Below, piece after piece: positions 18,946 through 27,313 of a stretch of 64,000 bases of DNA. The DNA comes from JABAAE01 sp905480545 (GTDB taxonomy: Bacteria; Planctomycetota; Planctomycetia; Pirellulales; Pirellulaceae). Made by a program: the position numbers and the translations under genes. Numbering within the stretch: position 1 is the first letter of the stretch; each line of letters begins with the position of its first letter. The notes under the pieces were generated by a model, which saw only the letters and a list, made by a program, of their open reading frames with translations, had not been told where the DNA came from and ran no database searches. Where the stretch lies: the NCBI GenBank assembly GCA_943788025.1, contig CALSOR010000002.1:558001-622000 (forward strand). Direction: 5' to 3'.

Positions 18946-20049
18946 ATGCAAGCCATCGCCGTTCACCCCGGAAAAAAGAATAGCGTCCATCTTCGTGAAA
19001 TTGAGAAACCAAACGTCAGCGATATCGCCGACGGAAAAGGCGTTTTGGTTCGTACATTGAAAGTGGGCGTCGATGCGACCGATAAGGAAATTATCGAAGC
19101 CTACTATGGTGACGCTCCCGAGGGTGATGATTTCCTTGTGATCGGTCACGAGTGTTTTGGCGTTGTGGAAGAAGTTGGCGAGAACGTCACAGCATTTCAA
19201 AAAGGGGACTTCGTCACCGCAACAGTCCGTCGACCGGGCACTTCGATATTCGACGTCATTGGAACGAATGATATGACATCGGATGACAAATACTACGAGC
19301 GTGGTATTTGTAATCTTCACGGTTTCCTTACCGAATATTTTGTTGAGGACGAAGCCTACACCGTTCGCGTTCCGAACGGAATCGCTCACCTACATTGCTT
19401 GATGGAGCCGATGAGCGTCGTCGCCAAGGCGATTTGGCAAATGGATGAGGTCCAGCGGCGTTTGAGAGTCTGGAAACCCAAAGTGGCCTTCGTGATGGGC
19501 GCAGGCCAAATCGGATTGCTTGCTGCGTTGTTCCTCCGACTACGTGGGTGCGAAGTTTACGTGATCGCTCGAACGCCAGGCCCAAATATCAAGACCGAAA
19601 TTTGTGATGGTTATGGAGCGAAGTATGTGAGCACCAACGAGACCTCGGTTGAAGATCTGATAGCGGAAGTTGGTCGGCCTGACGTTGTGATTGAAGCAAC
19701 CGGCTCAAGCATGATGGCCTTCAAGAGCCTTGAGTATGTCGGCAAGAATGGTTGCGTTGTTTGGACGAGCCTAACAGTTGTTGACGAGATGCTTGAGATC
19801 CCGGCGGATAAAATCAATCAGGAGTGGGTCCTGGGCAACAAGGTCCTCGTTGGTAGCGTGAATGGAAATCGCGGCCATTTTGAATTTGGGATCGAGTATC
19901 TTTCTTTGGGCGAAGCAACCTACCCTGGGGTGACGGAAAAGATCTTGACCACGCCAGTCAAGGGCTTTGAAAAATATGAAGAACTGGTTCGCCTGCTGGT
20001 TGAGGATAAATCCGCATTGAAGGTTTACCTCGACATCGCCGACGGATAA
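18946..20049 (+). CDS. Glucose 1-dehydrogenase-like zinc dehydrogenase
   Basis: A 367-residue medium-chain dehydrogenase of the archaeal-type glucose dehydrogenase family, which oxidises glucose (or related aldoses) with NAD(P). Markers are VGVDATDKEI, IGHECFGVVEEVG (H68, E69), LMEPMSVVAKA (E154) and the Rossmann motif GAGQIGLLA. The first catalytic zinc ligand, usually Cys, is Asp (D43), as described for the Haloferax mediterranei enzyme. The structural-zinc cysteine lobe is not evident. It sits alone, about 235 bp after the AddA-like gene. The sugar specificity is inference. Confidence 0.85.
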   Translation: MQAIAVHPGKKNSVHLREIEKPNVSDIADGKGVLVRTLKVGVDATDKEIIEAYYGDAPEGDDFLVIGHECFGVVEEVGENVTAFQKGDFVTATVRRPGTSIFDVIGTNDMTSDDKYYERGICNLHGFLTEYFVEDEAYTVRVPNGIAHLHCLMEPMSVVAKAIWQMDEVQRRLRVWKPKVAFVMGAGQIGLLAALFLRLRGCEVYVIARTPGPNIKTEICDGYGAKYVSTNETSVEDLIAEVGRPDVVIEATGSSMMAFKSLEYVGKNGCVVWTSLTVVDEMLEIPADKINQEWVLGNKVLVGSVNGNRGHFEFGIEYLSLGEATYPGVTEKILTTPVKGFEKYEELVRLLVEDKSALKVYLDIADG

Positions 20050-20611
20050 TTCCATCGATTTATGCAGGCATTAGACCATTTAGTGGAATTAAAGATTCAT
20101 AAACAGTGACAAAATCAAGCGTCAATCAATTTGGATTCAACAAAATCGAACGTGACCCGTGTTCAAGGCAAGCGATTTAAGGTCGGAACGATCAGAAAGA
20201 GATCGGTGGACCATCAAAACGAAATAGCGATGCGGGGATTCGCGTATTCCCAATCCATTCGTCGTTGGCCAATGAACACATCGACGCAAGTTGACTTGAT
20301 TCAGAGTTGAATTTCTAAATGGGCGAGCAAGTGCATTTTTTGATGAAATCCTCAAAAACATGGCCTGCTGTTGCAAAAGCGGGCGATATCGCCCACAAAA
20401 TCATCTAGAAAGTTTCGGAAGCCGCTTTATCGCCATGTCTTGAACTAGCGATATCGCCGATATTTCATAAAATCCATCCCGCTAATCGGTTTGGCATGCC
20501 AGCTGCATTTTGCAGCATGCTTGAGCCGATTGCTCATTATGGGCGTGACCGGTCTTCAGACCTTAACGACAAATGCATCCCTCATACCCTTCCGCGGTTG
20601 ACCTCAAAATC
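20050..20611. other. Intergenic region with two GCGATATCGC palindromes and a hairpin
   Basis: About 560 bp upstream of the EAL-HDOD gene with no convincing ORF. It holds two palindromes (listed separately) and a hairpin near 20494-20520 with inner stem GCTGCA/TGCAGC and an outer GCAT/ATGC stem. Confidence 0.6.
20381..20457. promoter_or_regulatory. Paired palindromic sites upstream of the EAL-HDOD gene
   Basis: A perfect 14-bp palindrome GGGCGATATCGCCC (20381-20394) and a second with the same core, GCGATATCGC (20448-20457). Their centres are 65 bp apart, close to six helical turns. This arrangement would suit a dimeric regulator binding twice. No known regulator is assigned; the core also occurs inside coding sequence (near 52790), so chance is possible. 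Confidence 0.4.
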
Positions 20612-21835
20612 ATGTCATCGGTTATCATTGCCCGCCAGCCAATCCTTGAACGCAACCAAAATGTGTCGGCCTTCGAAATCCTTTTTCGTAGCAGCCCCGA
20701 ACAAACTGCCGCGCCGGCAATCCTTGATGACCAACACGCGTCGGTGGAAGTTACTTCAATTTTGCTAAACGAGATTGGACTAAATAATGTGGTGGATGAT
20801 CGACTCGCATTCATCAATATATCTTACGACTTTATCGTGAACCGGCTGGCGTACGCGTTACCCAAAGAACGAGTCGTGTTGGAAGTTCTTGAAAACACAC
20901 CGCCGACACCTGAAGTCCTCGACGAGTTAAAAGAGCTTTCGGATGAAGGATATACCATTGCGTTGGACGATGTCGTTTACTCCGAGAGCCTTGATTCGCT
21001 CATTGAAATTGCTGACATCATCAAGGTCGAATTGCCGGCAATCGCTGACGGCGACCTACCGGATCAAGTCAAAAAACTGAGAGCGTTTGGTGGTCAAAAA
21101 AAGCTCTTGGCTGAAAAAGTTGAAACACATGAAATGTTTCAACGCTGTCTGGACTTGGGCTTTGACCTATTTCAAGGATATTACTTTTGCAAACCCGAAA
21201 CGGTCAAATCGCAGAAACTCGCCGAAAACAAAATGGCAAGCTTGCGGTTACTGAAGGCACTTCAAAATCCAGACGTTGATATCGACGAACTATCTATCTT
21301 GCTCCAAACCGACCCGATTCTTTGCGTCAAACTCTTGAAGTTTGTTAACTCGTCAAAGTTTCATTTAAAACGTAACATCGACTCTATCAGATCGGCCACC
21401 ACAATCGTTGGGCTAAAAAAGATTAAGAGCTTTGCACAAATTGCTACCATTGCAAATTTAGGATGTGACAAACCAAGCCCCCTTATTTTCGAAGCACTCT
21501 TTCGTGCCAAAATGTGTGAACTTCTCGCCGTAGAATCGAAACGGGAATCGGAAAAATATTTTACAACCGGCTTACTATCTCTTGTGGACGCCATATTGGA
21601 TCAGCCAATGGAAGAAGCACTTTCGCCTCTCTCTTTAGATTCCGACATCACTGACGCCATTCAGAATCATCAAGGGCCAATGTCCGATGTTATTGAATTG
21701 GTTCGCACCTACAACAACTTTGACGCTGAAGTCCCGGCTCACCCAACTCTAACCATAGAAAGCATCCAAAATGCTTACTTAATGTCGTTGGCTTGGGCAA
21801 AGGAAACAATGGACGAATTAGGCAACTGTAATTGA
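20612..21835 (+). CDS. EAL-HDOD signalling protein (YuxH-like)
   Basis: About 407 residues from ATG 20612 (MSSVIIARQPILER; the upstream extension is not protein-like). The N-terminal half is an EAL-like domain with the signature as FEILFR (EIL) and IALDDVVYSES, probably degenerate and without phosphodiesterase activity. The C-terminal half (about 200-390) is an HDOD domain (ILLQTDPILCVKLLKFVNSS, SIRSATTIVGLKKIKSF). Proteins of this pairing act in c-di-GMP-linked signalling, motility or stress regulation. It stands alone, with two palindromes upstream. Whether it binds c-di-GMP cannot be judged here. Confidence 0.9.
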   Translation: MSSVIIARQPILERNQNVSAFEILFRSSPEQTAAPAILDDQHASVEVTSILLNEIGLNNVVDDRLAFINISYDFIVNRLAYALPKERVVLEVLENTPPTPEVLDELKELSDEGYTIALDDVVYSESLDSLIEIADIIKVELPAIADGDLPDQVKKLRAFGGQKKLLAEKVETHEMFQRCLDLGFDLFQGYYFCKPETVKSQKLAENKMASLRLLKALQNPDVDIDELSILLQTDPILCVKLLKFVNSSKFHLKRNIDSIRSATTIVGLKKIKSFAQIATIANLGCDKPSPLIFEALFRAKMCELLAVESKRESEKYFTTGLLSLVDAILDQPMEEALSPLSLDSDITDAIQNHQGPMSDVIELVRTYNNFDAEVPAHPTLTIESIQNAYLMSLAWAKETMDELGNCN

Positions 21836-21877
21836 TTGAGCCTATCCTGAAAAATGCTCGCCTTCTGTCGTCACGCT

Positions 21878-22160
21878 GAAAAGTCGCTTTAGAAACACCC
21901 TGGTCGACGCGATAGGCATCATGCTCGTTACGGGCACAGTTTACATCGAGGCAAAATTCATCCAACGGTTTTCAGCACCACGACTTCGCGGGATCACATG
22001 ATCGAAGATCAATTGATTGTGCGCCAGTTTTCGGACGCAATATTGCCAAGTATTTTCTCTCACGCGAAAAGGTTCCCAAGACTGAACCGAAAGTTGCGTT
22101 TCAGAAACTATTCACAGTGGTAGGTAGGCGAAATACGCGGGGAACCAAATTTCTACGATT
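21878..22160 (-). pseudogene. Decayed HNH endonuclease
   Basis: On the minus strand about 21975-22090 reads FRVRENTWQYCVRKL then AHNQLIFDHVIPRSRG, matching the core of HNH nucleases (CxYCG..., DHVIPRSRGG). QYC is at 22037-22045 and the DHVIPRSRG block near 21978-22007. After RWMNFASM the frame hits a stop, but the next frame continues LDVNCARNEHD, where the second zinc-ligand pair would be (one cysteine remains). The first CxxC has also lost its second cysteine and glycine, and an upstream stop interrupts the N-terminus. This is therefore a remnant. Probably a former mobile or intron-type HNH gene, or a decayed copy of the planctomycete HNH family. Confidence 0.75.
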
Positions 22161-22446
22161 GCCTCAAATCCTACGGCTAGATACCGGGTTCACCCGGTCC
22201 AACAGGAGCATTGTCACTTGAAAGAATTGGAGTCGTAGATCAACGTCGTCATATTCGCGACGCAAGATTTCAACGAGTATTCATGAAGTGTCCATTGGAC
22301 GACCTTGGCTCTCGCAGGATGATTGTCGGGCGTGATTTTTTAATGAACGATCCATTTTTCGCTTGATGCATAAAAAGATTTCGTATTAACATGAACCGAT
22401 GTAATCATGGTGGATTGCAAGACGACCCATTCCATAAGGATTGAGA
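22161..22446. other. Intergenic DNA with one hairpin
   Basis: Contains a perfect 6-bp stem, ACCGGG TTCA CCCGGT, at 22183-22198, and no recognisable gene. It resembles a tRNA T-arm only superficially; no acceptor or anticodon arm is present. Confidence 0.5.
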
Positions 22447-22740
22447 ATGATTCATTACACTTGTGATCGTTGTCAGCGAAAGATTGAAACGGAATCCCTG
22501 CGTTACTCCGTAGAGATGAAGATGCAGGCGGAATTCGATCAAATTGATATAGAGTCTCAGGATGAAGATCGGCAACTGGAGCAAATGCAGGAGATTCTTG
22601 CTGGTCTGAGTGACACCGATAGCGAAGAACTGGTCGACGCCGTTTTCCATCGATTGCAATTTGATTTGTGCAATATTTGCTACCATGAATTCAAATCCAA
22701 TCCGCTAGGCGTACCGAAGGTCCGATTCAGTCAAAATTAG
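22447..22740 (+). CDS. Small zinc-ribbon-like protein, unknown
   Basis: 97 residues from ATG 22447, which has AAGGATTGAGA upstream (AAGGA as a plausible Shine-Dalgarno). Two cysteine pairs, C6-C9 (YTCDRCQRKIE) and C75-C78 (LCNICYHEF), are placed to bind one zinc ion, separated by an acidic, Gln/Glu-rich helix-like segment. Proteins with this shape occur in planctomycetes without a known role; a regulatory or adaptor function is only a guess. It lies upstream of the primary sigma factor, but 845 bp separate them. Confidence 0.7.
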   Translation: MIHYTCDRCQRKIETESLRYSVEMKMQAEFDQIDIESQDEDRQLEQMQEILAGLSDTDSEELVDAVFHRLQFDLCNICYHEFKSNPLGVPKVRFSQN

Positions 22741-23584
22741 TTTTTGACGCGTCGTAGATTACAGGTTTCAATCGCTTTTTGCTGGTGTGTCGACTTTGGC
22801 GTTCTGATTTGCTGAGATGTCGTTTCATCGCTCTAGACTGCATGGTCTTTTCACCTGATTTTGGCAAAGCGAATCTGAGTAGGCGAAACGGCCAGTGGCT
22901 GGGACAAATCGACCTTGATCTGCGGGGTTTTTTATAGATTAAGTCTAGACCATGGCATTGACGTAGTTACAATCTATAGACCGCATAAATTCACCTCCAC
23001 GTATGTCCCATTTCTAATACGACGCCGAGCGTGAACATTGAGCGGAGCAGGTTTCCGAACGAAACCATCGCCCACGGAGTGGGTAACCAATGATCAAAGC
23101 ACCTATCCATTGATTCTTTTTGAAGTTGAATTTTTTTGAACATTCTTATTTTCCTGAGAAATGTTCACAGATTGAGTTTTCGAAAAAAAGTGACAATCGC
23201 GACAAGCGTTGGACTCAAAGCGAACTCAACCTCTACAAAGCTCAAATTTCGGAAGGGATCTTTTGTTGCCGGGACGCGATTATCTCGACGAGTGATTCGA
23301 TTAATCGAGTGGAGGATTGAGGGCTGAAAGATAGCTGGATAACGGATTTTGGATGAAAGATTTAGGGCTGGGAAAACTTTACTGCGAGCAAGTTTTCTTT
23401 AATCAGAATCTTTTGCCAAATTACCGATCTTCCAGACCGTTGTTTCCACAGGTGTTAGAATTGTGAAGTTTTGATTTGTGCTGTGGCTGATTTAAAGAAA
23501 ATCTTCCGTGATGTTTTGCGGATGGTTGAGCCAGGGCGGGGAAGCATTTAACCGTAATTTTTATAGAAAGAGGTAGGTACTCCT
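22741..23584. other. Long noncoding region upstream of the primary sigma factor gene
   Basis: About 845 bp with no convincing gene. It includes matching segments TATAGATT and AATCTATA (about 22934-22980) that could pair, and a short stem GAAAACTT / AAGTTTTC around 23370-23398. It should contain the rpoD promoter and may encode an RNA, but I cannot identify one. Confidence 0.5.
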
Positions 23585-25114
23585 TTGTACGATACACTCT
23601 TAGACGAATTTGAAGATGACGCACGTGTAGCGGTTGATCCGGCTGGGTTCGATGCGCCAGATGAAGACGAAGTAATTGTTGATGTCAGTGGATCTGCTGA
23701 GACCGACACCGATGATGCGATTTCCGAAATCGATGATGGCGAGTCATGGTCTGATGACCCTGTGCGTATGTACTTGACCCAAATGGGCGAGATACCTCTT
23801 CTGACACGTCACCAAGAAATCACACTCGCCAAACGAATTGAGGACACTCGCCGGCAATTTCGTACAAAGTTGCTGGAATGCAACTACGTGATCCAACAAG
23901 CCTTCAAAATCATTAAAAGAGTTCACGAAGGTGAACTGCCATTCGACCGAACAGTTCAAGTTTCCGTGACCGACCGTTTGGAAAAAGAACAAATCCTTGG
24001 AAGACTTCCACACAATGTCGATTTGATCGAAACACTTCTTCGAAAAAATCGCCAGGATTATTACATCGCACTATCAAAGTCGCAACCAAAAAAGAAACGC
24101 CGCGAATCGTGGGTCCGACTTTCGCGTCGGCGGCGTCGATGCGTCCGGTTGATCGAAGAACTTGGACTGCGTACCCAGCGCATCGAAGCCATGATCAATG
24201 TGGTTGAGGATTTCAACACTCGTGTTCAAGATCTCAAAGCCAAGATTGCTGACCACAAAAAGGCACGCAAAGCTCCACAAGGACGTGAGCCGTGGCAAAA
24301 AGAATTGCACCACATCTTGATCGCCTGTCAAGAAACGCCAAACAGCTTGAAGAATCGTGTCGAGTACATCCGCAAGGTATTCTCAAGATACCAAAAAGCA
24401 AAGCGTGCCCTGTCCGAAGGTAACCTGCGATTGGTCGTTTCGATTGCAAAGAAGTACCGAAATCGTGGGCTAAGTTTCCTGGACTTGATTCAAGAAGGTA
24501 ACGCCGGATTGATGCGTGCCGTCGACAAATTCGAGTATCGTCGTGGATTCAAGTTCTGCACGTATGCAACCTGGTGGATTCGCCAAGCAATCACTCGTGC
24601 GGTTGCCGACCAAAGCCGAACGATCCGTATTCCCGTCCATATGGTCGAGACGATGTCTCGGGTTCGAAACGTGGCTCGACAATTGCTTCAGGAGCTTGGT
24701 CGTGAACCATCGCTCGAAGAAACTGCTCGCCGTGCAGAAACCACCATCGAAGAAGCACGTCGCGTTTTGGCGATGAGTCGCTATCCAATCAGTTTGGATC
24801 GTCCCGTCGGAAATAGCGAAGACAGCCAATTTGGAGACTTGCTGCCAGATGGTGACGCGGACAACCCTGCAAATGGTGCTGCACAGGAAATGCTTCGTGG
24901 TCGAATTGACAATGTGTTGAAAACACTCAGCTATCGTGAGCGAGAAATCATCAAATTGCGATATGGTTTAGGTGACGGTTACAGCTATACTTTGGAAGAA
25001 GTTGGCCATATTTTTAAAGTTACCCGTGAACGTATCCGTCAAATCGAAGCCAAAGCAGTTCGCAAGTTGCAACAACCAAGCCGCAGCCAGGAATTGGTTG
25101 GATTCCTCGACTAA
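23585..25114 (+). CDS. rpoD: Primary RNA polymerase sigma factor (RpoD/SigA)
   Basis: A 509-residue sigma-70 housekeeping factor. An acidic N-terminus precedes region 1.2 (DPVRMYLTQMGEIPLLTR), a non-conserved basic and helical insertion (about 130-265), region 2 (RLVVSIAKKYRNRGLSFLDL, TYATWWIRQAITRAV), region 3 (IRIPVHMVE onward) and region 4 (TLEEVGHIFKVTRERIRQIE). It directs most transcription. The start is TTG at 23585 with AGAGGTAGG upstream; no nearby ATG fits better. Three copies of a 15-bp repeat and a terminator follow it. The family call is certain; whether it is the sole primary sigma cannot be told from one window. Confidence 0.97.
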   Translation: MYDTLLDEFEDDARVAVDPAGFDAPDEDEVIVDVSGSAETDTDDAISEIDDGESWSDDPVRMYLTQMGEIPLLTRHQEITLAKRIEDTRRQFRTKLLECNYVIQQAFKIIKRVHEGELPFDRTVQVSVTDRLEKEQILGRLPHNVDLIETLLRKNRQDYYIALSKSQPKKKRRESWVRLSRRRRRCVRLIEELGLRTQRIEAMINVVEDFNTRVQDLKAKIADHKKARKAPQGREPWQKELHHILIACQETPNSLKNRVEYIRKVFSRYQKAKRALSEGNLRLVVSIAKKYRNRGLSFLDLIQEGNAGLMRAVDKFEYRRGFKFCTYATWWIRQAITRAVADQSRTIRIPVHMVETMSRVRNVARQLLQELGREPSLEETARRAETTIEEARRVLAMSRYPISLDRPVGNSEDSQFGDLLPDGDADNPANGAAQEMLRGRIDNVLKTLSYREREIIKLRYGLGDGYSYTLEEVGHIFKVTRERIRQIEAKAVRKLQQPSRSQELVGFLD

Positions 25115-25132
25115 TCGTGCTGACGTTCGCTT

Positions 25133-25177
25133 AATCGCGAACTCGAAAATCGCGAACTCGAAAATCGCGAATTCGAA
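25133..25177. repeat. 15-bp tandem repeat, three copies
   Basis: AATCGCGAACTCGAA at 25133-25147 and 25148-25162, and a third copy with one C-to-T change at 25163-25177, between the rpoD stop and its terminator. Confidence 0.95.
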
Positions 25178-25203
25178 ACCACAAAGATTCAAACGATCAC
25201 AAA

Positions 25204-25236
25204 CGCCGAGCATTCCATTTTGCTCGGCGTTTTTTC
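25204..25236 (+). terminator. Terminator after rpoD
   Basis: Stem ACGCCGAGC / GCTCGGCGT with a ten-base loop (ATTCCATTTT), followed by a run of Ts. It marks the end of the rpoD transcript, so the next gene needs its own promoter. Confidence 0.9.
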
Positions 25237-25259
25237 GTTTGAACTCCGGTCAATGGCGT

Positions 25260-27152
25260 TTGCTGAAATTGCAGGCTTCGCGTCCACGACCAAACGAAAC
25301 CAGCTGGAGACCGGTTACCGATTTTGTATTTACGATCGTTTTTGCGGCGATCATCCTTTGTTTCAGTTGTCAAACTGACGCACTACAGAATCGGACTCAA
25401 GACAGAATCTCGACTTCACGGATCGCGACTTCACGGATCGCGACTTCCATTGAGCAGCTTTCCAGTGAAAATCCTCTCGTTCGCGAAAATGCCAAAGCAA
25501 ATTTGAAACTGGCCGGAAGTGCTGCCTACGGGCAACTGGAGCACAACCGAAGAACCGGGTCACTGGAATCCCAACTGCTGATCGAAGAGCTATTGCAACA
25601 GATCAAATTCAGCTGGTTCGATGCCAACGATTTACCATCGGTCAAGAACTTGATGTTCAATTTTGCCGATCGCAAAACGGCAGATCGGATTGCGATTGTT
25701 GACCAATTGGCGATTTTGCCGGCGAAGCACTCATGGAATGCATTGATCAAAATCGTACAGTTTGACCGCGAACCCAAGGTTTCCAACAGTGCCGCAAGAG
25801 CGTGTTTGCAAACCTTTTTTATTCGCGACGGATCAACGAAACAAACTGCGATTCAATTTGCCAAGTCGCAAGAACTCATCCGATTTGACCTTCCGGCGAA
25901 GGCAATTTCAGCGATTGAAAGTGATAGCGTTCGAGCCGTCGCCTTTGTGTTTTACTTAGCAAAAAAGCTCGAACAATTGTTCGGACCGAGAGCCAACGAT
26001 AACACGAAAGACGGTAACAATTCCTCCAAAGTGGACAGCGATTTAAACGAAAATCAAATGATTGCCAACCTCCTGGCCGGCTTCCCGAACCCTTTAAGGA
26101 AACCAGTTCTTCAAACTGCTTATGAACTCTGTGGCCAGTCGTCGGACGCTGCTCAGTTTATAGATCAACGATGTCTTGAGGTTATCGAGTCAGACCGTAT
26201 TGAGTTATTGGAATCGACCGTCGAAGCGTTTTTCTACGCTGGAAGGCTCGAATTAATTATCGAGCTTTTCCAGAAGAACCCAGACCTCGTCCAACGAAAG
26301 TGGATCATGCCATTCGTTTTGGCAGAGTCGCATTACCTACGTGGGGAAAACGAATTGGGAAACAAAATAGTGTCATGGGCTGTCAGCCAGTCGTCACCGT
26401 ATGACACAGAAAAGCAGCGACTGCCTGTTTTAAACGCAATCGCGCTGGAATCAAACGGATTGATTCATAGTGCGGAACACTTGCTTGGCTCAGATGAAAA
26501 ATTAAAGTCATTGCCGACTCACCTTCGTTTGGCGACCTACGAAATTCGAATCGGAAAACTCAACTCCGCCTACGATCGCATTCAGACCATCTTGGAGTCG
26601 CCACAGGTCATTACGAAAATCAAATCGCAAAGTTTTCGACTTCTTTCCGAAATAGCTGGGGCCAAAAACGACGTCCGCCAGGAATTAGACTGGCTAAAGA
26701 AAGCTTTGAATGCTGATCCAGCAAACGCCGCCAATGCAGTAAGATTTTATCTGGCAGCCCAAACGCTCTCCGACATCGACAAAAAGATTGCTCAGCAAAG
26801 GATTGATGTTTGCATCGGGATCCAAAGGGATCGAAACCGAAAAGCAGGAAAAATGGAACAGTCCAGCATTCCGGCGGAGAGAAATATTGGCAAAAAGACA
26901 ATGCAAAAATCCTCCAATGCGTTAGCCTGGTTGCTGGCAAACACCAGTGAAGACATTGAGGAAGCCTTAAATTTTGCGAGGCGTGCGGCTGTAGAGCCGA
27001 TGCAGGACAGCTCAATCTTGGACACGCTTGCATTCTGTTACTTCAAATCCGGAAATCAAAAAGCCGCAATCATTGCTCAGCGGCAAGCTGTATTCCTAAA
27101 GCCCTTCGACAAGGGTTATCGTCAGCGTCTCCGAAAGTACGAAGAAAAGTAA
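25260..27152 (+). CDS. Exported TPR/HEAT-like repeat protein, unknown
   Basis: The frame is open from inside rpoD, but the gene must start after the rpoD terminator; TTG at 25260 or 25269 is the best available start (no ATG). A hydrophobic stretch, DFVFTIVFAAIILCFSC, follows and looks like a signal peptide, possibly of a lipoprotein although the lipobox is poor. Then come SSENPLVRENAKANL and helical repeats; the last third (about 490-625) resembles tetratricopeptide repeats (EWLKKALNADPANAA-like, ALNFARRAAVEP, ILDTLAFCYFKSGN). Near its N-terminus two 15-bp units encode TSRIA twice. Role unknown; protein-protein binding in the periplasm is likely. Confidence 0.7.
   Translation: MLKLQASRPRPNETSWRPVTDFVFTIVFAAIILCFSCQTDALQNRTQDRISTSRIATSRIATSIEQLSSENPLVRENAKANLKLAGSAAYGQLEHNRRTGSLESQLLIEELLQQIKFSWFDANDLPSVKNLMFNFADRKTADRIAIVDQLAILPAKHSWNALIKIVQFDREPKVSNSAARACLQTFFIRDGSTKQTAIQFAKSQELIRFDLPAKAISAIESDSVRAVAFVFYLAKKLEQLFGPRANDNTKDGNNSSKVDSDLNENQMIANLLAGFPNPLRKPVLQTAYELCGQSSDAAQFIDQRCLEVIESDRIELLESTVEAFFYAGRLELIIELFQKNPDLVQRKWIMPFVLAESHYLRGENELGNKIVSWAVSQSSPYDTEKQRLPVLNAIALESNGLIHSAEHLLGSDEKLKSLPTHLRLATYEIRIGKLNSAYDRIQTILESPQVITKIKSQSFRLLSEIAGAKNDVRQELDWLKKALNADPANAANAVRFYLAAQTLSDIDKKIAQQRIDVCIGIQRDRNRKAGKMEQSSIPAERNIGKKTMQKSSNALAWLLANTSEDIEEALNFARRAAVEPMQDSSILDTLAFCYFKSGNQKAAIIAQRQAVFLKPFDKGYRQRLRKYEEK
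25411..25448. repeat. 15-bp in-frame tandem repeat
   Basis: CGACTTCACGGATCG at 25411-25425 and 25426-25440, then a partial copy. Inside the coding sequence it adds TSRIA units without shifting the frame. Confidence 0.95.
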
Positions 27153-27313
27153 CCCTCGCCGCGAACGGCAATTTTTCTCGTTCCCTCGCTGATCAGCCAC
27201 AACTCTTGACAAACCGTTCGGCTTTTAGCGACTGAGCCTTTATCCCATGTGATGTTCATTGTGTTAAACTCGCCTACTAACTTTGCAACCCCATGTATAA
27301 CGGAAATCAAACG

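Noticed and set aside
22183..22198. GGGTTCACCCGG resembling a tRNA T-arm
   Set aside because: No acceptor stem, anticodon arm or D-arm can be folded around it; it is an isolated hairpin.
24972..25259. Extension of the TPR-like gene into rpoD
   Set aside because: It would overlap rpoD region 4 and read through the rpoD terminator; the composition is that of a shadow frame.
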